From a bacterium BMS3Abin04 (GTDB lineage Bacteria > Bacteroidota > Ignavibacteria > Ignavibacteriales > Melioribacteraceae), in the NCBI GenBank assembly GCA_002898175.1, contig BDSW01000295.1:1-38961 (forward strand): a DNA stretch of 38,961 nucleotides. The letters run 5' to 3'. The position numbers and the translations under genes were made by a program. This document shows positions 18,088-29,588 of the stretch, piece after piece. How positions within the stretch are numbered: position 1 is the first letter of the stretch; each line of letters opens with the position of its first letter. The notes under the pieces are model-generated. The model was not told where the DNA came from. It did not search any database and worked only from the letters and a program-made list of their open reading frames with translations.

Positions 18088-19337
18088 TGAATAAAATCAC
18101 TTATAAATTACTTATTATTTTTTGGCTTACTTTTCTTCCTAACATTTATGCTTCAGGAGGGTCTATTTATACCCGCTATGGAGTAGGAAACATTTTTTAT
18201 TCCTATTCTGCCAGAAGAATGGGCCTGGGTAGTATTGGAACTTCCTTGCTCGGTACCGGTGATTTGAGTCCGGTTAATCCAGCCAGCTGGTCGAATTTAA
18301 AAGTTACGCGCTTGTCTATTGGAGTGGGTTATAACGGCATTAACCTTAATGATGGGAAAACAAGTGCATTTTATTCAACAACAGATTTTTCCGGATTTTC
18401 AATTGGATTTCCCGTTGATAAGGATTTGGGAATTTCATTTGTAATGGGACTTTTACCATTTTCAACGGTTGAATACGAAGTAGATGTAAATTCTACGGAT
18501 AACAATTTACCTGCCGGCAAATATACTTATAACGGTAACGGCAGTATCAATAAAGTTTATTTGGGAGCTTCATACAAATTACCTCTCAATTTCCAATTTG
18601 GTGCAACTTTTGAATATTACACGGGTGATATCAAGTATTCTTCAACCGCAAGCTTTAAAGAATTTTCACCGTTTGCAAATGCAAAATATATTGAAAACTT
18701 GCAGTATCGTGGATTCGGTACAACATTGGGATTGATTTCAGGCAACATTTCTAAAGGTTTAAGTATTAAAAAAATAACTAATCTAAGACTCGGAATTTCG
18801 CTTAATTTAATTTCCAGCTTAAGAACCGACAGCAGTTTAATTACCATTAATAAGCTGGGTCAATTAAATTCTCTTTCTACTTTGCTTAATACAAATATTC
18901 CTTATAAATTGAGTTTTGGTGCAAGTTTTAATTGGGATACCGATTATTTATTTTTAATGGATTACATTTATCAACCTTGGAGTAAATACGATTTTAACGG
19001 TATATCAAGCAATAACTTACGTAATTTATCGGTTGTAAGTTTCGGTTTCGAATATAAAAATTCCGAAGCAAGGTACACAAACTTTTGGGAACAGATTAAA
19101 TATAGAGGCGGTTTAAGTTTTAAACAAACGCAATATTATATAAACGGTAAAGGAATAGATGAATATTCGGTTCATGCCGGAATTACAGCTCCGTTAGGTC
19201 CAAGGAGCAACATCGATGTGGGTTTAGCATATGGAATAAAAGGAACAAATGATTTAAATTTAATAAAGGAAAATTTTGTTAAAGCAAATATCTCATTAAA
19301 TTTTGGTGAACTGTGGTTTATCAGACAAGAAAGATAA
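18084..19337 (+). CDS. Putative outer-membrane beta-barrel protein
   Basis: Signal peptide followed by GSIYTRYGVGNIF...MGLGSIGTSL and alternating hydrophobic/aromatic strand pattern. Confidence 0.65.
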   Translation: MMNKITYKLLIIFWLTFLPNIYASGGSIYTRYGVGNIFYSYSARRMGLGSIGTSLLGTGDLSPVNPASWSNLKVTRLSIGVGYNGINLNDGKTSAFYSTTDFSGFSIGFPVDKDLGISFVMGLLPFSTVEYEVDVNSTDNNLPAGKYTYNGNGSINKVYLGASYKLPLNFQFGATFEYYTGDIKYSSTASFKEFSPFANAKYIENLQYRGFGTTLGLISGNISKGLSIKKITNLRLGISLNLISSLRTDSSLITINKLGQLNSLSTLLNTNIPYKLSFGASFNWDTDYLFLMDYIYQPWSKYDFNGISSNNLRNLSVVSFGFEYKNSEARYTNFWEQIKYRGGLSFKQTQYYINGKGIDEYSVHAGITAPLGPRSNIDVGLAYGIKGTNDLNLIKENFVKANISLNFGELWFIRQER

Positions 19338-19356
19338 TAAACAAAGGAGTGTACAG

Positions 19357-20646
19357 TTGAAAATAGTGAACAGAATATTAGTAGTTTTACTTACTTTTTT
19401 ATCAGTGGCAAGTGCTGCTAGCACAAAAAATGTTAACAAAAATTTTGTAACAGAAAGCGATAGTCTTAGTCTTATGGCGGAAGTTAGTCTTTTCTTTGAG
19501 GCTTATAAAAATAAACAATATGACGATTGGACTATTGAACAGGGTTTCAAAGTTATTAGTATGAAACCGGATGCATATCCTGAACTCCATATTTATAGAA
19601 AACTGGAAAAAGTAATTTGGGCAGCTCACGACGACAGTACAACTTCTGAAGAGATGAAAAAGAATTTAGCCGATAGTGTTTTGATTTTATATAATAAAGC
19701 TATAAAATATGATACTGCGTATGTTGGAAACTATCTTGTGCACAAAGGTTATGTTTTGGAGACATGGTTAAAAGCACCGCCGGATTCCTCAATTGCAGCA
19801 TACGAAAAAGGGTTTGCTACGGGACAAAAAATTAATTCCAAATCTTACTACATGGATCGATTAGGGCAGCTGTATGCCAATAATGCAACGGATGAAAATA
19901 GTTATAAAATAAAAGCATTAGAAATTTACTCAAAACTCTCGGAAGATGAACCGGAAAATCCGCGATGGACGGAAAGAATGGCTTCTTTGGCAGAGGATGA
20001 AGACCAGTTAATTGATATTATGCATAAATCCTGGCTCATGAATAAAGATAACAAAGAAAAAGCGTGGCGCTACGCTTCTACTTGTATTAAATACCGCGCA
20101 TGGGATAAGGCTATTGAACCACTTGAATTTTTAACGGAAAAGGAGCCTAATGTTATTAACTATTGGAAGGAACTGTCAAGAGCTTATGAAAAATCGGATA
20201 AGGTTGATAAAGCTATTTCCGCATATAAAAAATTAATTAATCTTGAACCTAACAACAGAGATAATTATGTAAATCTTGCACTGCTGTATAAGAAAATCGA
20301 CCAATTAGCTGTTGCACGGTCTTATTTGCATAAAGCGCTAAAAATTAGCCCGGATTGGGATTATCCTGTATACATCGAAGGTACGCTATACGAGCAAGCA
20401 GCTAGGGATTGCGGTTTTAAGTTTGAAGATAAAGTTGTTTACCAGCTAGCTGTTGATACTTATAGAAAAGCTCAGCATATGGGAGGGAATTATTCTGAAA
20501 CCGCTGCAGAAAGAGTAAATGCACTTAAGAATTCAGTACCGACTAAAGAAGATTATTTCTTCCGTCATTACAAGAATAATGATAAAATAAAAATTGGCGG
20601 TAAATGTTACGGTTGGATAAATAAAACAATAACTGTAAGATATTAA
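19357..20646 (+). CDS. Tetratricopeptide repeat protein
   Basis: TTG start with upstream aaaggag; repeats such as EKSDKVDKAISAYKKLINLEPNNRDNYVNLALLYKKIDQLAVARSYLHKALKISPDW. Confidence 0.75.
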   Translation: MKIVNRILVVLLTFLSVASAASTKNVNKNFVTESDSLSLMAEVSLFFEAYKNKQYDDWTIEQGFKVISMKPDAYPELHIYRKLEKVIWAAHDDSTTSEEMKKNLADSVLILYNKAIKYDTAYVGNYLVHKGYVLETWLKAPPDSSIAAYEKGFATGQKINSKSYYMDRLGQLYANNATDENSYKIKALEIYSKLSEDEPENPRWTERMASLAEDEDQLIDIMHKSWLMNKDNKEKAWRYASTCIKYRAWDKAIEPLEFLTEKEPNVINYWKELSRAYEKSDKVDKAISAYKKLINLEPNNRDNYVNLALLYKKIDQLAVARSYLHKALKISPDWDYPVYIEGTLYEQAARDCGFKFEDKVVYQLAVDTYRKAQHMGGNYSETAAERVNALKNSVPTKEDYFFRHYKNNDKIKIGGKCYGWINKTITVRY

Positions 20647-20651
20647 AATAA

Positions 20652-21962
20652 GTGAGCCAAATTATGTTTGAAAACCTGCAAAATGATCCTGAAATTTTTA
20701 ATGTACTTAATTCGGAAATTTCAAGACAGTCTGATTATTTGGAATTAATAGCTTCGGAAAACTTTGTAAGTCTTCCTGTATTAGAAGCTGCCGGTTCTGT
20801 TTTAACAAATAAGTATGCTGAAGGGTATCCTGGTAAAAGATATTATGGTGGCTGCGAATTTGTTGACATGGCAGAGGATATTGCTAGAGATCGATTGAAA
20901 AGAATATTTGGAGCTGAATATGTAAATGTACAGCCGCATAGCGGATCGCAAGCAAACATGGCTGTTTACATGGCGCTATTAAAACCCGGTGATAAATTTC
21001 TAGGACTTAGTTTGGATCATGGCGGACATTTAACTCATGGGTCATTTGTTAATTTCTCAGGTAAAATTTATCATGCAGTGGGTTATAAACTTAACGAGCA
21101 AACAAAAACACTTGATTATAATATAATAGAAGATTTAGCCAAAAAAGAAAAACCAAAACTAATTGTAACCGGTGCCAGTGCGTATTCAAGAGAATGGGAT
21201 TATGCTAAATTCAGAGAAATTGCAGATAAGGTTGGAGCTTATTTAATGTGCGATATGGCGCATCCGGCAGGATTAATTGCAAAAGGACTGTTAAACAATC
21301 CTTTGCCGTATTGTGATGTTGTAACTTCTACTACGCATAAAACTTTACGGGGACCCAGAGGTGGGATCATTTTAATTGGAAAAGATAAAGAAAATCCAAT
21401 GGGAATAAAAACTCTTAAAGGCGACAGGACAAAACTGATGTCGGAAGTTTTTGATAGTGTTGTTATGCCGGGTATTCAAGGCGGTCCTTTGATGCACATT
21501 ATTATGGCTAAAGCAGTTGCGTTCAGGGAAGTCTTACAAGATTCATTTAAAACTTATGCCGAACAGGTTATGAAAAATGCAAAGCAATTATCAAATAAAC
21601 TTGCTGCACTGGGTTATGATATCGTTTCCGGAGGCACAGATAATCATTTAATGCTGGTTGATTTAACTAATAAAAATATTAGCGGTAAAAAAGCCGAAAA
21701 AGCTCTTGAAAAAGCCGGGATAACTGTTAATAAAAACATGATTCCATTTGATACTCGTAGTCCTTTTGTTACAAGCGGTATAAGAGTTGGAACTCCGGCG
21801 GCTACCACCAGGGGAATGAAAGAAAAACAAATGGATACTATAGCCGAACTTATTGATAAAACTTTAAAAAATTATGAAAACGAAGATATATTAAATTCAG
21901 TTCGTCATGATGTTAATGAGCTGTGTAATCAATTCCCTTTGTACCAGGAGCTAAGGCATTAA
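20652..21962 (+). CDS. glyA: Serine hydroxymethyltransferase
   Basis: [41 protein letters not shown]. Confidence 0.97.
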   Translation: MSQIMFENLQNDPEIFNVLNSEISRQSDYLELIASENFVSLPVLEAAGSVLTNKYAEGYPGKRYYGGCEFVDMAEDIARDRLKRIFGAEYVNVQPHSGSQANMAVYMALLKPGDKFLGLSLDHGGHLTHGSFVNFSGKIYHAVGYKLNEQTKTLDYNIIEDLAKKEKPKLIVTGASAYSREWDYAKFREIADKVGAYLMCDMAHPAGLIAKGLLNNPLPYCDVVTSTTHKTLRGPRGGIILIGKDKENPMGIKTLKGDRTKLMSEVFDSVVMPGIQGGPLMHIIMAKAVAFREVLQDSFKTYAEQVMKNAKQLSNKLAALGYDIVSGGTDNHLMLVDLTNKNISGKKAEKALEKAGITVNKNMIPFDTRSPFVTSGIRVGTPAATTRGMKEKQMDTIAELIDKTLKNYENEDILNSVRHDVNELCNQFPLYQELRH

Positions 21963-21972
21963 ATAATATCAA

Positions 21973-22725
21973 GTGAGATCTCAAAAGACAATAGCAAATA
22001 ATAGTGCGAACCAAGAAGTTGAAATGACATTCCTCGAACACCTTGAGGAATTTCGATGGCGTACAATTTATAGCATTATCGGCGTCCTTATCGGTACTAT
22101 TATTGCTTGGATATTCAAAGATATTTTAGTCGAAAATATCCTCCTTCAACCTGCAATCGATGCTAAAATAACCCTCCAAAATCTTAAACCTTTCGGTCAA
22201 TTATTCCTTTATGTTGAAATTGCAATTATCTGCGGTTTTATTATTAGCATCCCAAATATTTTCTACCAACTTTGGAAATTTATTACACCTGCATTAAAAG
22301 TAAGCGAAAGAAAATATGTATCTTTTATAGTCTTTTTCTCTACGCTTTGTTTTCTATCGGGAATTGTTTTTGCTTATTACGTTATGTTACCGATTACACT
22401 TAAATTTGCTACTCAATTTGGTACAAAAAAAATTGAAAATAATTTTGCAATTGCCGAATATTTTTCAATTATTATAAGTATTATGTTAGCTTCCGGGTTA
22501 ATATTTGAACTTCCGATGCTATCTTTTGCACTTTCAAAAATTGGTATTCTTACTCCTAAACTTATGCAGCGTTATAGAAGGCATTCTATTGTGGTTATAA
22601 TGATAGCAGCGGCAATTCTTTCTCCGGGGACTGACCCGGTTGCACAAATTCTATTGGCAATTCCATTGGTTTTATTATATGAAATAAGTATATTCGTCTC
22701 TAAATTTGCGTCGAAAAAAAGTTGA
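21973..22725 (+). CDS. tatC: Sec-independent translocase TatC
   Basis: MTFLEHLEEFRWR and six predicted hydrophobic segments, GIVFAYYVMLPITLKF, LSPGTDPVAQILLAIPLVLLYE. Confidence 0.95.
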   Translation: MRSQKTIANNSANQEVEMTFLEHLEEFRWRTIYSIIGVLIGTIIAWIFKDILVENILLQPAIDAKITLQNLKPFGQLFLYVEIAIICGFIISIPNIFYQLWKFITPALKVSERKYVSFIVFFSTLCFLSGIVFAYYVMLPITLKFATQFGTKKIENNFAIAEYFSIIISIMLASGLIFELPMLSFALSKIGILTPKLMQRYRRHSIVVIMIAAAILSPGTDPVAQILLAIPLVLLYEISIFVSKFASKKS

Positions 22726-23702
22726 ATAAAAGAAAATTATCAGAAATAAGTCGTCCGATTAAAGTTGAATTGGGACAATTTAATGTTTTATTTAAGGATT
22801 CATTAAAATCTAAAGTAGGTCTTGTTGACCTGGTGGCAAAATATATTCTTCGCCAAAAAGGTAAAAAAATCAGACCGCTTTTGGTTCTTCTCTCCAGCAA
22901 AGTTGCCGGGGGTGTTACTGAAAGAAGTTTTAGAGGTGCAACATTAGTGGAACTGCTTCACACAGCTACTTTAGTGCATGATGATGTCGTTGATTCGGCT
23001 GAAAAAAGAAGGGGTTTACCTTCGATTAATGCTGTTTGGAAAAATAAAGTTGCTGTTTTGATGGGGGATTATCTTTTATCGAGAGGGTTGCTTATATCGG
23101 TTGAGGGCGGTGATTTTGATTTCTTAAAAATTGTTACTGAAACAGTAAAAAGAATGTCCGAAGGGGAACTTTTACAAATTAGTAAAACCAGAAAATTAGA
23201 TATTGATGAAGAAACGTATTTTAAAATTATTTCAGATAAAACCGCCTCATTACTTTCCACTTGCTGTGAAATTGGAGCGGCAAGTACTTCCGATGATGCA
23301 GAGGAAGTACAAGCAATGAAAGATTTTGGAGAAAATCTTGGTATTGCTTTTCAAATTAGAGATGATATATTAGATTTTGTCGGGACTTCTGGACTAATCG
23401 GAAAACCATTGGGTGGAGATATTAAGGAAAAGAAAATTACTCTGCCGCTTATACATTCGCTTAATACAGCGGAAAAATCAAAATCGAATAAAATTATCAA
23501 GTTAATCAAGAATGGCGATAATAAAGCGAATGTAAAAGAGGTTATAGAATTCGTTAAAAAAAGTAAAGGGATTGAATATGCTTATGAAGTAGCCAGCACT
23601 TATTCCGCTAACGCCAAAAAATGTTTAAAGATTTTCCCCAATTCTGAAAGTAAACTTGCTCTTGAAGCACTCGTCGATTTTGTTATTGATAGAAATAATT
23701 AA
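22722..23702 (+). CDS. Polyprenyl synthetase (trans-isoprenyl diphosphate synthase)
   Basis: First Asp-rich motif LVHDDVVD, GKKIRPLLVLLS, second motif IRDDILDF. Confidence 0.93.
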   Translation: MNKRKLSEISRPIKVELGQFNVLFKDSLKSKVGLVDLVAKYILRQKGKKIRPLLVLLSSKVAGGVTERSFRGATLVELLHTATLVHDDVVDSAEKRRGLPSINAVWKNKVAVLMGDYLLSRGLLISVEGGDFDFLKIVTETVKRMSEGELLQISKTRKLDIDEETYFKIISDKTASLLSTCCEIGAASTSDDAEEVQAMKDFGENLGIAFQIRDDILDFVGTSGLIGKPLGGDIKEKKITLPLIHSLNTAEKSKSNKIIKLIKNGDNKANVKEVIEFVKKSKGIEYAYEVASTYSANAKKCLKIFPNSESKLALEALVDFVIDRNN

Positions 23703-23818
23703 AATGATTGACTTAAATCCTATCGTTTAGCATTTCTTGCAAATTTATCAAAAGTGTATTTAAATAATAATTTTATTATCTTAATTTTAACTTAGGATTT
23801 ATAAGAGCACAATAAAAT

Positions 23819-24190
23819 ATGATTTTTTATTCTTTTGGCAAAAGAATTAAGAATTTTGTTAAAATTAAAATTATATCAATTCTAAACTCTAATAAGGTTA
23901 TATCGGAAGAAGCAACTTCTAAAAACGGTATTGTAATATTTTATTATCCTTCCGGAAAAATTAGAGCTGAATGTACATATCGAAACAATGTATTAGAGGG
24001 GGTTTCCAAACATTTTTTCGAAGATGGAAAAGTAAGAGTGAAAGAAAATTATAAAAATGGAAAACTTGAGGGACTTTCAAAATATTATTTTGAAAACGGT
24101 CAAGTAGAATTTGAAAAATATTTTAAAAATGGACTGTTAAAGTACAAAAATCAATTTGATAAAGAAGGGAATTTGATCAATAAAAAATAA
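23819..24190 (+). CDS. MORN/YwqK-like repeat protein
   Basis: Tandem YYPSGKI/FFEDGKV/YFENGQV...YKNGKLEG repeats. Confidence 0.75.
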   Translation: MIFYSFGKRIKNFVKIKIISILNSNKVISEEATSKNGIVIFYYPSGKIRAECTYRNNVLEGVSKHFFEDGKVRVKENYKNGKLEGLSKYYFENGQVEFEKYFKNGLLKYKNQFDKEGNLINKK

Positions 24191-24209
24191 AAAATTGGAC
24201 AAAATATCC

Positions 24210-24238
24210 TTTGCAATTTCACAAATATTTTATATTTT
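24210..24238 (+). promoter_or_regulatory. Putative promoter of the ACIII operon
   Basis: TTTG (24210-24213), 17-nt spacer, TATATTTT (24231-24238), close to the Bacteroidetes TTTG/TAnnTTTG consensus. Confidence 0.4.
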
Positions 24239-24251
24239 CGTCATGTCAATT

Positions 24252-24300
24252 TAGAAATGATTAAAAAAAAAATCGTTGCTTTTTTGGAATATCATTTCTA
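24252..24300 (+). promoter_or_regulatory. 5' leader hairpin of the ACIII operon
   Basis: Perfect 10-bp inverted repeat tagaaatgat/atcatttcta enclosing an A-run/T-run inner stem. Confidence 0.5.
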
Positions 24301-24381
24301 GCTTTTTCCTTTAATATAATTTAATACAACCCTTATTATATTTTTTGCCTCCGTTAGTTTGAGGATTTGTATAGGAAATAA

Positions 24382-24951
24382 ATGAAAAAAACTATATTGG
24401 ATTATACCCTTAAGATTCGTTTACCCATCACCTTGTTTGTCGTTGCCCTTGCTTTTGTTGCTACATTCTACATTTCTAGAGCTGAAAGAGATGGTATTGG
24501 TTATGCCCCCGAGCAGCCGATAAAATTTTCTCATGAACTTCATACGGGTAAAATGGATATCGATTGTCAATATTGCCATACTGGTGTTACAAAAGGTAGG
24601 AATGCCCTTGTTCCTTCCGTCAACATTTGTATGAATTGTCATTCAGTGGCTCGTAAAGACAAACCTGAAATAGTTAAACTAAGAGATTATTACAAAAGCG
24701 GTGAAGTGTTACCCTGGAAAAGGGTGCACAAGGTCCCGGAGTATGCTTATTTTAATCATAGTGTACATGTTAATTATGGTATTAGGTGTGAAAGCTGCCA
24801 TGGTGACGTTAGAAAGTTCGAAAGAATTGAACAAGTTAAGAGCTTTACAATGACCGGATGTTTGGATTGCCATAGACATCCTGAAGATCAATTATCTTAT
24901 ATAAAGAATGTTAAAAAGGGTCCGGAGAATTGCTGGACGTGTCATCGTTAA
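24382..24951 (+). CDS. actA: Alternative complex III pentaheme cytochrome c subunit ActA
   Basis: Five CxxCH motifs (CQYCH, CMNCH, CESCH, CLDCH, CWTCH), N-terminal anchor, first gene of the ACIII cluster. Confidence 0.88.
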   Translation: MKKTILDYTLKIRLPITLFVVALAFVATFYISRAERDGIGYAPEQPIKFSHELHTGKMDIDCQYCHTGVTKGRNALVPSVNICMNCHSVARKDKPEIVKLRDYYKSGEVLPWKRVHKVPEYAYFNHSVHVNYGIRCESCHGDVRKFERIEQVKSFTMTGCLDCHRHPEDQLSYIKNVKKGPENCWTCHR

Positions 24952-24961
24952 CGAGGCTAAA

Positions 24962-25135
24962 ATGGGAAAAAAGAAAAAAATAAATAGGAAAAATTTTTTC
25001 GGAAATGTTGGCATGGGATTACTTTTTATTGGACTTATGAAAAATTTACCATTTAAGTTTTTAAATAATATTAAGCGAAATTCTAAAAAAATTAAAGTAA
25101 CAATTCATCCATCGGCAATAAAACGAAATAAGTAA
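24962..25135 (+). CDS. Small basic protein between actA and actB
   Basis: Open frame MGKKKKINRKNFFGNVGMGLLFIGLMKNLPFKFLNNIKRNSKKIKVTIHPSAIKRNK; ATG at 24962 preferred over the track start at 24908, which overlaps actA. Confidence 0.6.
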   Translation: MGKKKKINRKNFFGNVGMGLLFIGLMKNLPFKFLNNIKRNSKKIKVTIHPSAIKRNK

Positions 25136-25143
25136 GGTAGGAA

Positions 25144-28100
25144 ATGCCAGAATCACAAGAAAAATCTAATAAATTTTGGAAGGGCTTAAAGGATTATTAC
25201 GATGATCCGGAAATATTAAAAGCCAAAGTAAATGAATTTAACGATGGTGTGTCCGACGATTTTGATACCGATCAATTATCGGGAATATCCAGACGTAAGT
25301 TTTTAGCTTTATTAACTGCTTCCGCAGCATTTACTGCAACTGCTTGTACAGATTATAGAGATAAAGGCGAGATTGTACCTTACACAAAAAGACCTGAAGA
25401 AATTATTCCCGGTAAGGCTAATTACTATGCATCAACCTGCAAGGGATGTTCTCTGGAGTGCGGAGTTTTAATTAAAACTCGCGAAGGGCGACCCATTAAA
25501 ATAGATGGTAATCCCGAACACCCGATAAATAAAGGTAAAATCTGCTCAGTCGGACAAGCTTCAATATTAAATCTTTATGATCCTGAAAGATTAACAAACC
25601 CAACAAAAAATAAAAATGAAATTTCTTGGAATGTCGTAGATAAAGAAATAATCGATTTGCTAAAAAATGCGGCTTCTCAAAATAAAAAAATTGCAATAGT
25701 TTCTAATAAAATAAATTCACCTACTTCACTTAAAGTTTTAGAAAAGTTCAAAGAAAAATATCCAACTAGTGAGTTTTATTTTTATGAACTTTTCGGTGAT
25801 AATACGAAAAGGAATGCTTGGGAAAAATGTTATGGGACAAGAAATACACCTTCAGTAAACATAGATAAAGCGGACGTTATTGTTTCACTTGATAGTGATT
25901 TTCTAAGTCGGGAAGGTAATTTTATAGAGAATACCAGATTTTATGCCTCACGAAAAGATATTATGAAAAGCAGCAACTTCTCAAAACTTTTTTCCGTCGA
26001 GGGTGGAATGTCTTTAACAGGAATGAATGCTGATGTTAGGATTAAGTTAAAACCTGAATTTCAACATGAATTTGTTCTTTCTATATTAAATGAGATAATT
26101 TTAGTGCATGGAATAAAATCGAAGTATTTAAATTCAAATCTATTAAGTATTCTAAAAAAATATGATTTTACTGATTTTATTAGCAAACAAAACCTAGATA
26201 AAAAGAAAGTTCATTCTTTAGTTGAAAGCTTAATGAAAAACCAAGGTAAATCGATTGTTATAGCCGGTGATAGTCTTTCTGAAAAAACACATATAGCTGT
26301 TAATTTACTTAATGAAGTATTGAATAATTCATCTCTTTATAACCGGCAATCTGTTAATATTGAATATACTCGCGTTTCATCTATGAGTGATCTTAAAACC
26401 CTTGTGGATGAAATGAAAAATGGAACTGTTGATATTCTTATTAACCTTAATGCTAATCCTGTATATCATTTCCCATCGGATTTGAAATTTGCTGATGCTG
26501 TTAAAAAAGTTACAACAATAATTTCTCTTACTGAATCACCTAGCGAAACAACCGCTTTAAGTAATTATGTTTTACCAATCAATCATGCCTTAGAATCTTG
26601 GGGTGATAGTAATGTAAGGAATAATGTTTACACTTTGCAGCAGCCGGTTATTGCTCCGCTATTTAAAACAAGAGAAAAAGAATCGGTGCTTTTAACTTGG
26701 TTGAGTGAAGATGCAAAAAACTTTACGCATGATATTTATCGTAAATTTTTAATGGATAGTTTCAAAAAAGAAATTTATTCCAAAGAGAATACGGATGTAG
26801 CATTTAAACCTTTTTGGTATTCTGCCGTTCATGACGGATTTGTAGAACTAAACGGGAAAAAAGCTTTACCCTTTAATTTTAATATTAACAATACCGGAAA
26901 TCTTGAAGCACCAAAGGTTCAAAATGGAATTACTCTTCATTTACAGCCAAGTTATTTTGTTGGGGACGGACGACATGCAAACAATGGATGGCTGCAGGAA
27001 ATACCACACCCTGTCACAAAAGTAACTTGGGATAATTTTGCTGCCGTCTCCCTAAAGACTGCCGAGAAATTAAGTGTAAGTTTTAACGACGTAATTAGTA
27101 TTGAAGTTAATAATAAAAAATTGGAACTACCTGTGATGATGCAACCCGGTGTGGCAGATAATCTTATTGTTGTAGAACTTGGGTACGGGAGAGAAAACTC
27201 GGGAGAAGTAGCTGATGGTGTTGGATTTAATGCGAATAAATTTTTATATGCTGAGAATTTAATATCACCTTTTATTTTGACAAATATAAATGTTAATAAA
27301 ACAAAATATATATATAAACTGGTTTCTACTCAGGAACATAATTTTTTAACAAATCCATCGATTAGAAATTTTCAAAAAGTAAGAAAAATTATTTTTGAAG
27401 GGACTTTAGACCAATATGAAAAAGATCCGAAATTTCTCTTACCGGAAGAAAAAGTTTTGCATGGAATCACGAGAGAACATAAATACACAGGTCTCAAATG
27501 GGGAATGGCAATTGATTTAAATAAATGTACCAGTTGTAGTATTTGTGTCGCATCTTGTAACGTGGAAAACAATATTCCCGTAGTTGGAAAAGATCAAGTG
27601 GAAGTTGGAAGGGAAATGCAATGGGTGAGGTTAGACCGTTATTATTCGGGAGAACCTGAAAATCCGAAAGTTAGTACTCAGCCCATGTTATGCCAGCAAT
27701 GCGATAATGCACCTTGCGAAAACGTTTGTCCGGTAAATGCTACAAATCATAGCCCCGATGGTCTTAACCAAATGGTTTATAACAGATGTGTGGGTACAAG
27801 ATACTGTGCAAACAACTGTCCTTATAAAGTTAGAAGATTCAATTTCTTTAATTTCCGCGACCATTTTGCCGATGCATATTATGAAAATGATGTTATTGGT
27901 TTAGTTAATAATCCTGAAGTTACCGTTAGATCTCGCGGTGTAATGGAAAAATGTACGTTTTGTATTCAAAGAATAATGGAAGCAAGAGAAAATGCAATAC
28001 GCGAGGGGAGAGAATTAAAAGGAGATGATGTAAAAACTGCATGTCAAGTTGCTTGCCCTGCAGATGCAATGGTTTTTGGTGATATAAATGATCCTGAATC

Positions 28101-28218
28101 TGAAGTCTCAAAATACAGAGAACACGATATAGGATATCTTGTTCTTAAAGAACTATATGTTAAACCCAACATCACTTATATGGCTAAGCTAAGAAATACT
28201 GATACTGAGGAGGTTTAG
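25144..28218 (+). CDS. actB: Alternative complex III ActB (fused molybdopterin-oxidoreductase-like and Fe-S domains)
   Basis: Tat-like signal [21 protein letters not shown]-terminal ferredoxin-type clusters [46 protein letters not shown]. Confidence 0.93.
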   Translation: MPESQEKSNKFWKGLKDYYDDPEILKAKVNEFNDGVSDDFDTDQLSGISRRKFLALLTASAAFTATACTDYRDKGEIVPYTKRPEEIIPGKANYYASTCKGCSLECGVLIKTREGRPIKIDGNPEHPINKGKICSVGQASILNLYDPERLTNPTKNKNEISWNVVDKEIIDLLKNAASQNKKIAIVSNKINSPTSLKVLEKFKEKYPTSEFYFYELFGDNTKRNAWEKCYGTRNTPSVNIDKADVIVSLDSDFLSREGNFIENTRFYASRKDIMKSSNFSKLFSVEGGMSLTGMNADVRIKLKPEFQHEFVLSILNEIILVHGIKSKYLNSNLLSILKKYDFTDFISKQNLDKKKVHSLVESLMKNQGKSIVIAGDSLSEKTHIAVNLLNEVLNNSSLYNRQSVNIEYTRVSSMSDLKTLVDEMKNGTVDILINLNANPVYHFPSDLKFADAVKKVTTIISLTESPSETTALSNYVLPINHALESWGDSNVRNNVYTLQQPVIAPLFKTREKESVLLTWLSEDAKNFTHDIYRKFLMDSFKKEIYSKENTDVAFKPFWYSAVHDGFVELNGKKALPFNFNINNTGNLEAPKVQNGITLHLQPSYFVGDGRHANNGWLQEIPHPVTKVTWDNFAAVSLKTAEKLSVSFNDVISIEVNNKKLELPVMMQPGVADNLIVVELGYGRENSGEVADGVGFNANKFLYAENLISPFILTNINVNKTKYIYKLVSTQEHNFLTNPSIRNFQKVRKIIFEGTLDQYEKDPKFLLPEEKVLHGITREHKYTGLKWGMAIDLNKCTSCSICVASCNVENNIPVVGKDQVEVGREMQWVRLDRYYSGEPENPKVSTQPMLCQQCDNAPCENVCPVNATNHSPDGLNQMVYNRCVGTRYCANNCPYKVRRFNFFNFRDHFADAYYENDVIGLVNNPEVTVRSRGVMEKCTFCIQRIMEARENAIREGRELKGDDVKTACQVACPADAMVFGDINDPESEVSKYREHDIGYLVLKELYVKPNITYMAKLRNTDTEEV

Positions 28219-29585
28219 TGAATACAGTTGATTATACTCAAGAAGTGCCTATTGTTGAAGGAAGACCAACTTTACAAGAGATTAATGAGCTAATAGCTAA
28301 ACCGCTTGATACCAAACCTGATAAGAAGTTTTATATTGCTTTAGCTGTTACTTTAAGTATGCTTACTCTTGGTGTAATAGGACTTGGACTTTCTTTTTAT
28401 TATGGAACCGGAATGTGGGGAAATAATAATCCTGTTGGTTGGGGATTCCCGATTGTTAATTTTGTTTTCTGGGTCGGAATCGGTCACGCCGGAACTCTTA
28501 TTTCAGCCATACTATTTCTTTTCAGACAAAAATGGCGAAACGGTATTGCCCGTTTTGCAGAAGGTATGACCATCTTTGCAGTAATGACTGCCGGCATTTT
28601 CCCTTTGATTCATATAGGTAGACCGTGGTTAGCCGGTTACTTAATACCTTATCCCAACCAGCACTCATTGTGGGTAGATTTTAATTCACCGCTTGTTTGG
28701 GATGTTTTTGCAGTATCAACTTATTTTGCTGTCTCTTTTATTTTTTGGTATGTCGGGTTAATACCGGACTTGGCAACTTTAAGGGATAGAGCGACTTCAA
28801 AAATTAAAAAGACGGTATATTCACTTTTTAGTTTGGGATGGAGGCACTCAAATAGGCACTGGCAGCATTATGAAATGGTTTATTTGGTTCTGGCAGGGTT
28901 TGCAACACCGCTTGTATTGTCTGTTCATACAATTGTAAGTTTTGATTTTGCGGTTGCAATATTACCGGGTTGGCATTCTACCATTTTCCCTCCGTATTTT
29001 GTGGCGGGTGCAGTATTTTCAGGATTTGCGATGGTTCAGAATGTTCTGATTTTCATTAGAAAAATATTTAATTACGAGCACATCATTACTATTAATACTC
29101 TTGATAGAATGAATAAAATTATCATTTTAACGGGCTCGATGGTTGGTTATGCTTATGCTATGGAATTTTTTACTGCATGGTACAGCGGGGTTCAGCCGGA
29201 ACAGTTTACATTTATAAATAGAGCTTTCGGACCTTATGCTTGGGCTTACTGGATAATGGTTTCTTGCAACGTACTTTTCCCTCAATTGTTCTGGTTCAAA
29301 AAAATTAGAAGATCGATTCCTATTATGTTTATAATAGCTGTTTTAGTAAATGTTGGTATGTGGTTTGAAAGATTTGTTATTACCGTTACTTCGCTTTCAC
29401 GCGATTATTTGCCTTCAAGCTGGGCATATTTTAAACCTACATTTGTTGATATGGCAATTCTTATTGGAAGTTTCGGCTTCTTCTTTACGTGGGTTTTGCT
29501 CTTTACTAAGTCTTTACCGGTGGTTTCAATTGCTGAAATTAAATCCGTTATTCATGGTGCACAACCGACTCACGAGGGGCATTAA
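28218..29585 (+). CDS. actC: Alternative complex III ActC (NrfD/PsrC-like membrane subunit)
   Basis: Multi-[60 protein letters not shown]. Confidence 0.93.
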   Translation: MNTVDYTQEVPIVEGRPTLQEINELIAKPLDTKPDKKFYIALAVTLSMLTLGVIGLGLSFYYGTGMWGNNNPVGWGFPIVNFVFWVGIGHAGTLISAILFLFRQKWRNGIARFAEGMTIFAVMTAGIFPLIHIGRPWLAGYLIPYPNQHSLWVDFNSPLVWDVFAVSTYFAVSFIFWYVGLIPDLATLRDRATSKIKKTVYSLFSLGWRHSNRHWQHYEMVYLVLAGFATPLVLSVHTIVSFDFAVAILPGWHSTIFPPYFVAGAVFSGFAMVQNVLIFIRKIFNYEHIITINTLDRMNKIIILTGSMVGYAYAMEFFTAWYSGVQPEQFTFINRAFGPYAWAYWIMVSCNVLFPQLFWFKKIRRSIPIMFIIAVLVNVGMWFERFVITVTSLSRDYLPSSWAYFKPTFVDMAILIGSFGFFFTWVLLFTKSLPVVSIAEIKSVIHGAQPTHEGH

Positions 29586-29588
29586 AAT

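Noticed and set aside
23819-24190. YwqK-like repeat protein as an antitoxin of a local toxin-antitoxin system
   Set aside because: No partner toxin adjacent; MORN-like repeats alone are widespread, so only a repeat-protein call is supported
28384-28569. Alternative-frame ORF inside actC (also 29350-29592)
   Set aside because: Overlaps a strongly supported membrane protein in another frame; hydrophobic composition is a by-product of the codon pattern
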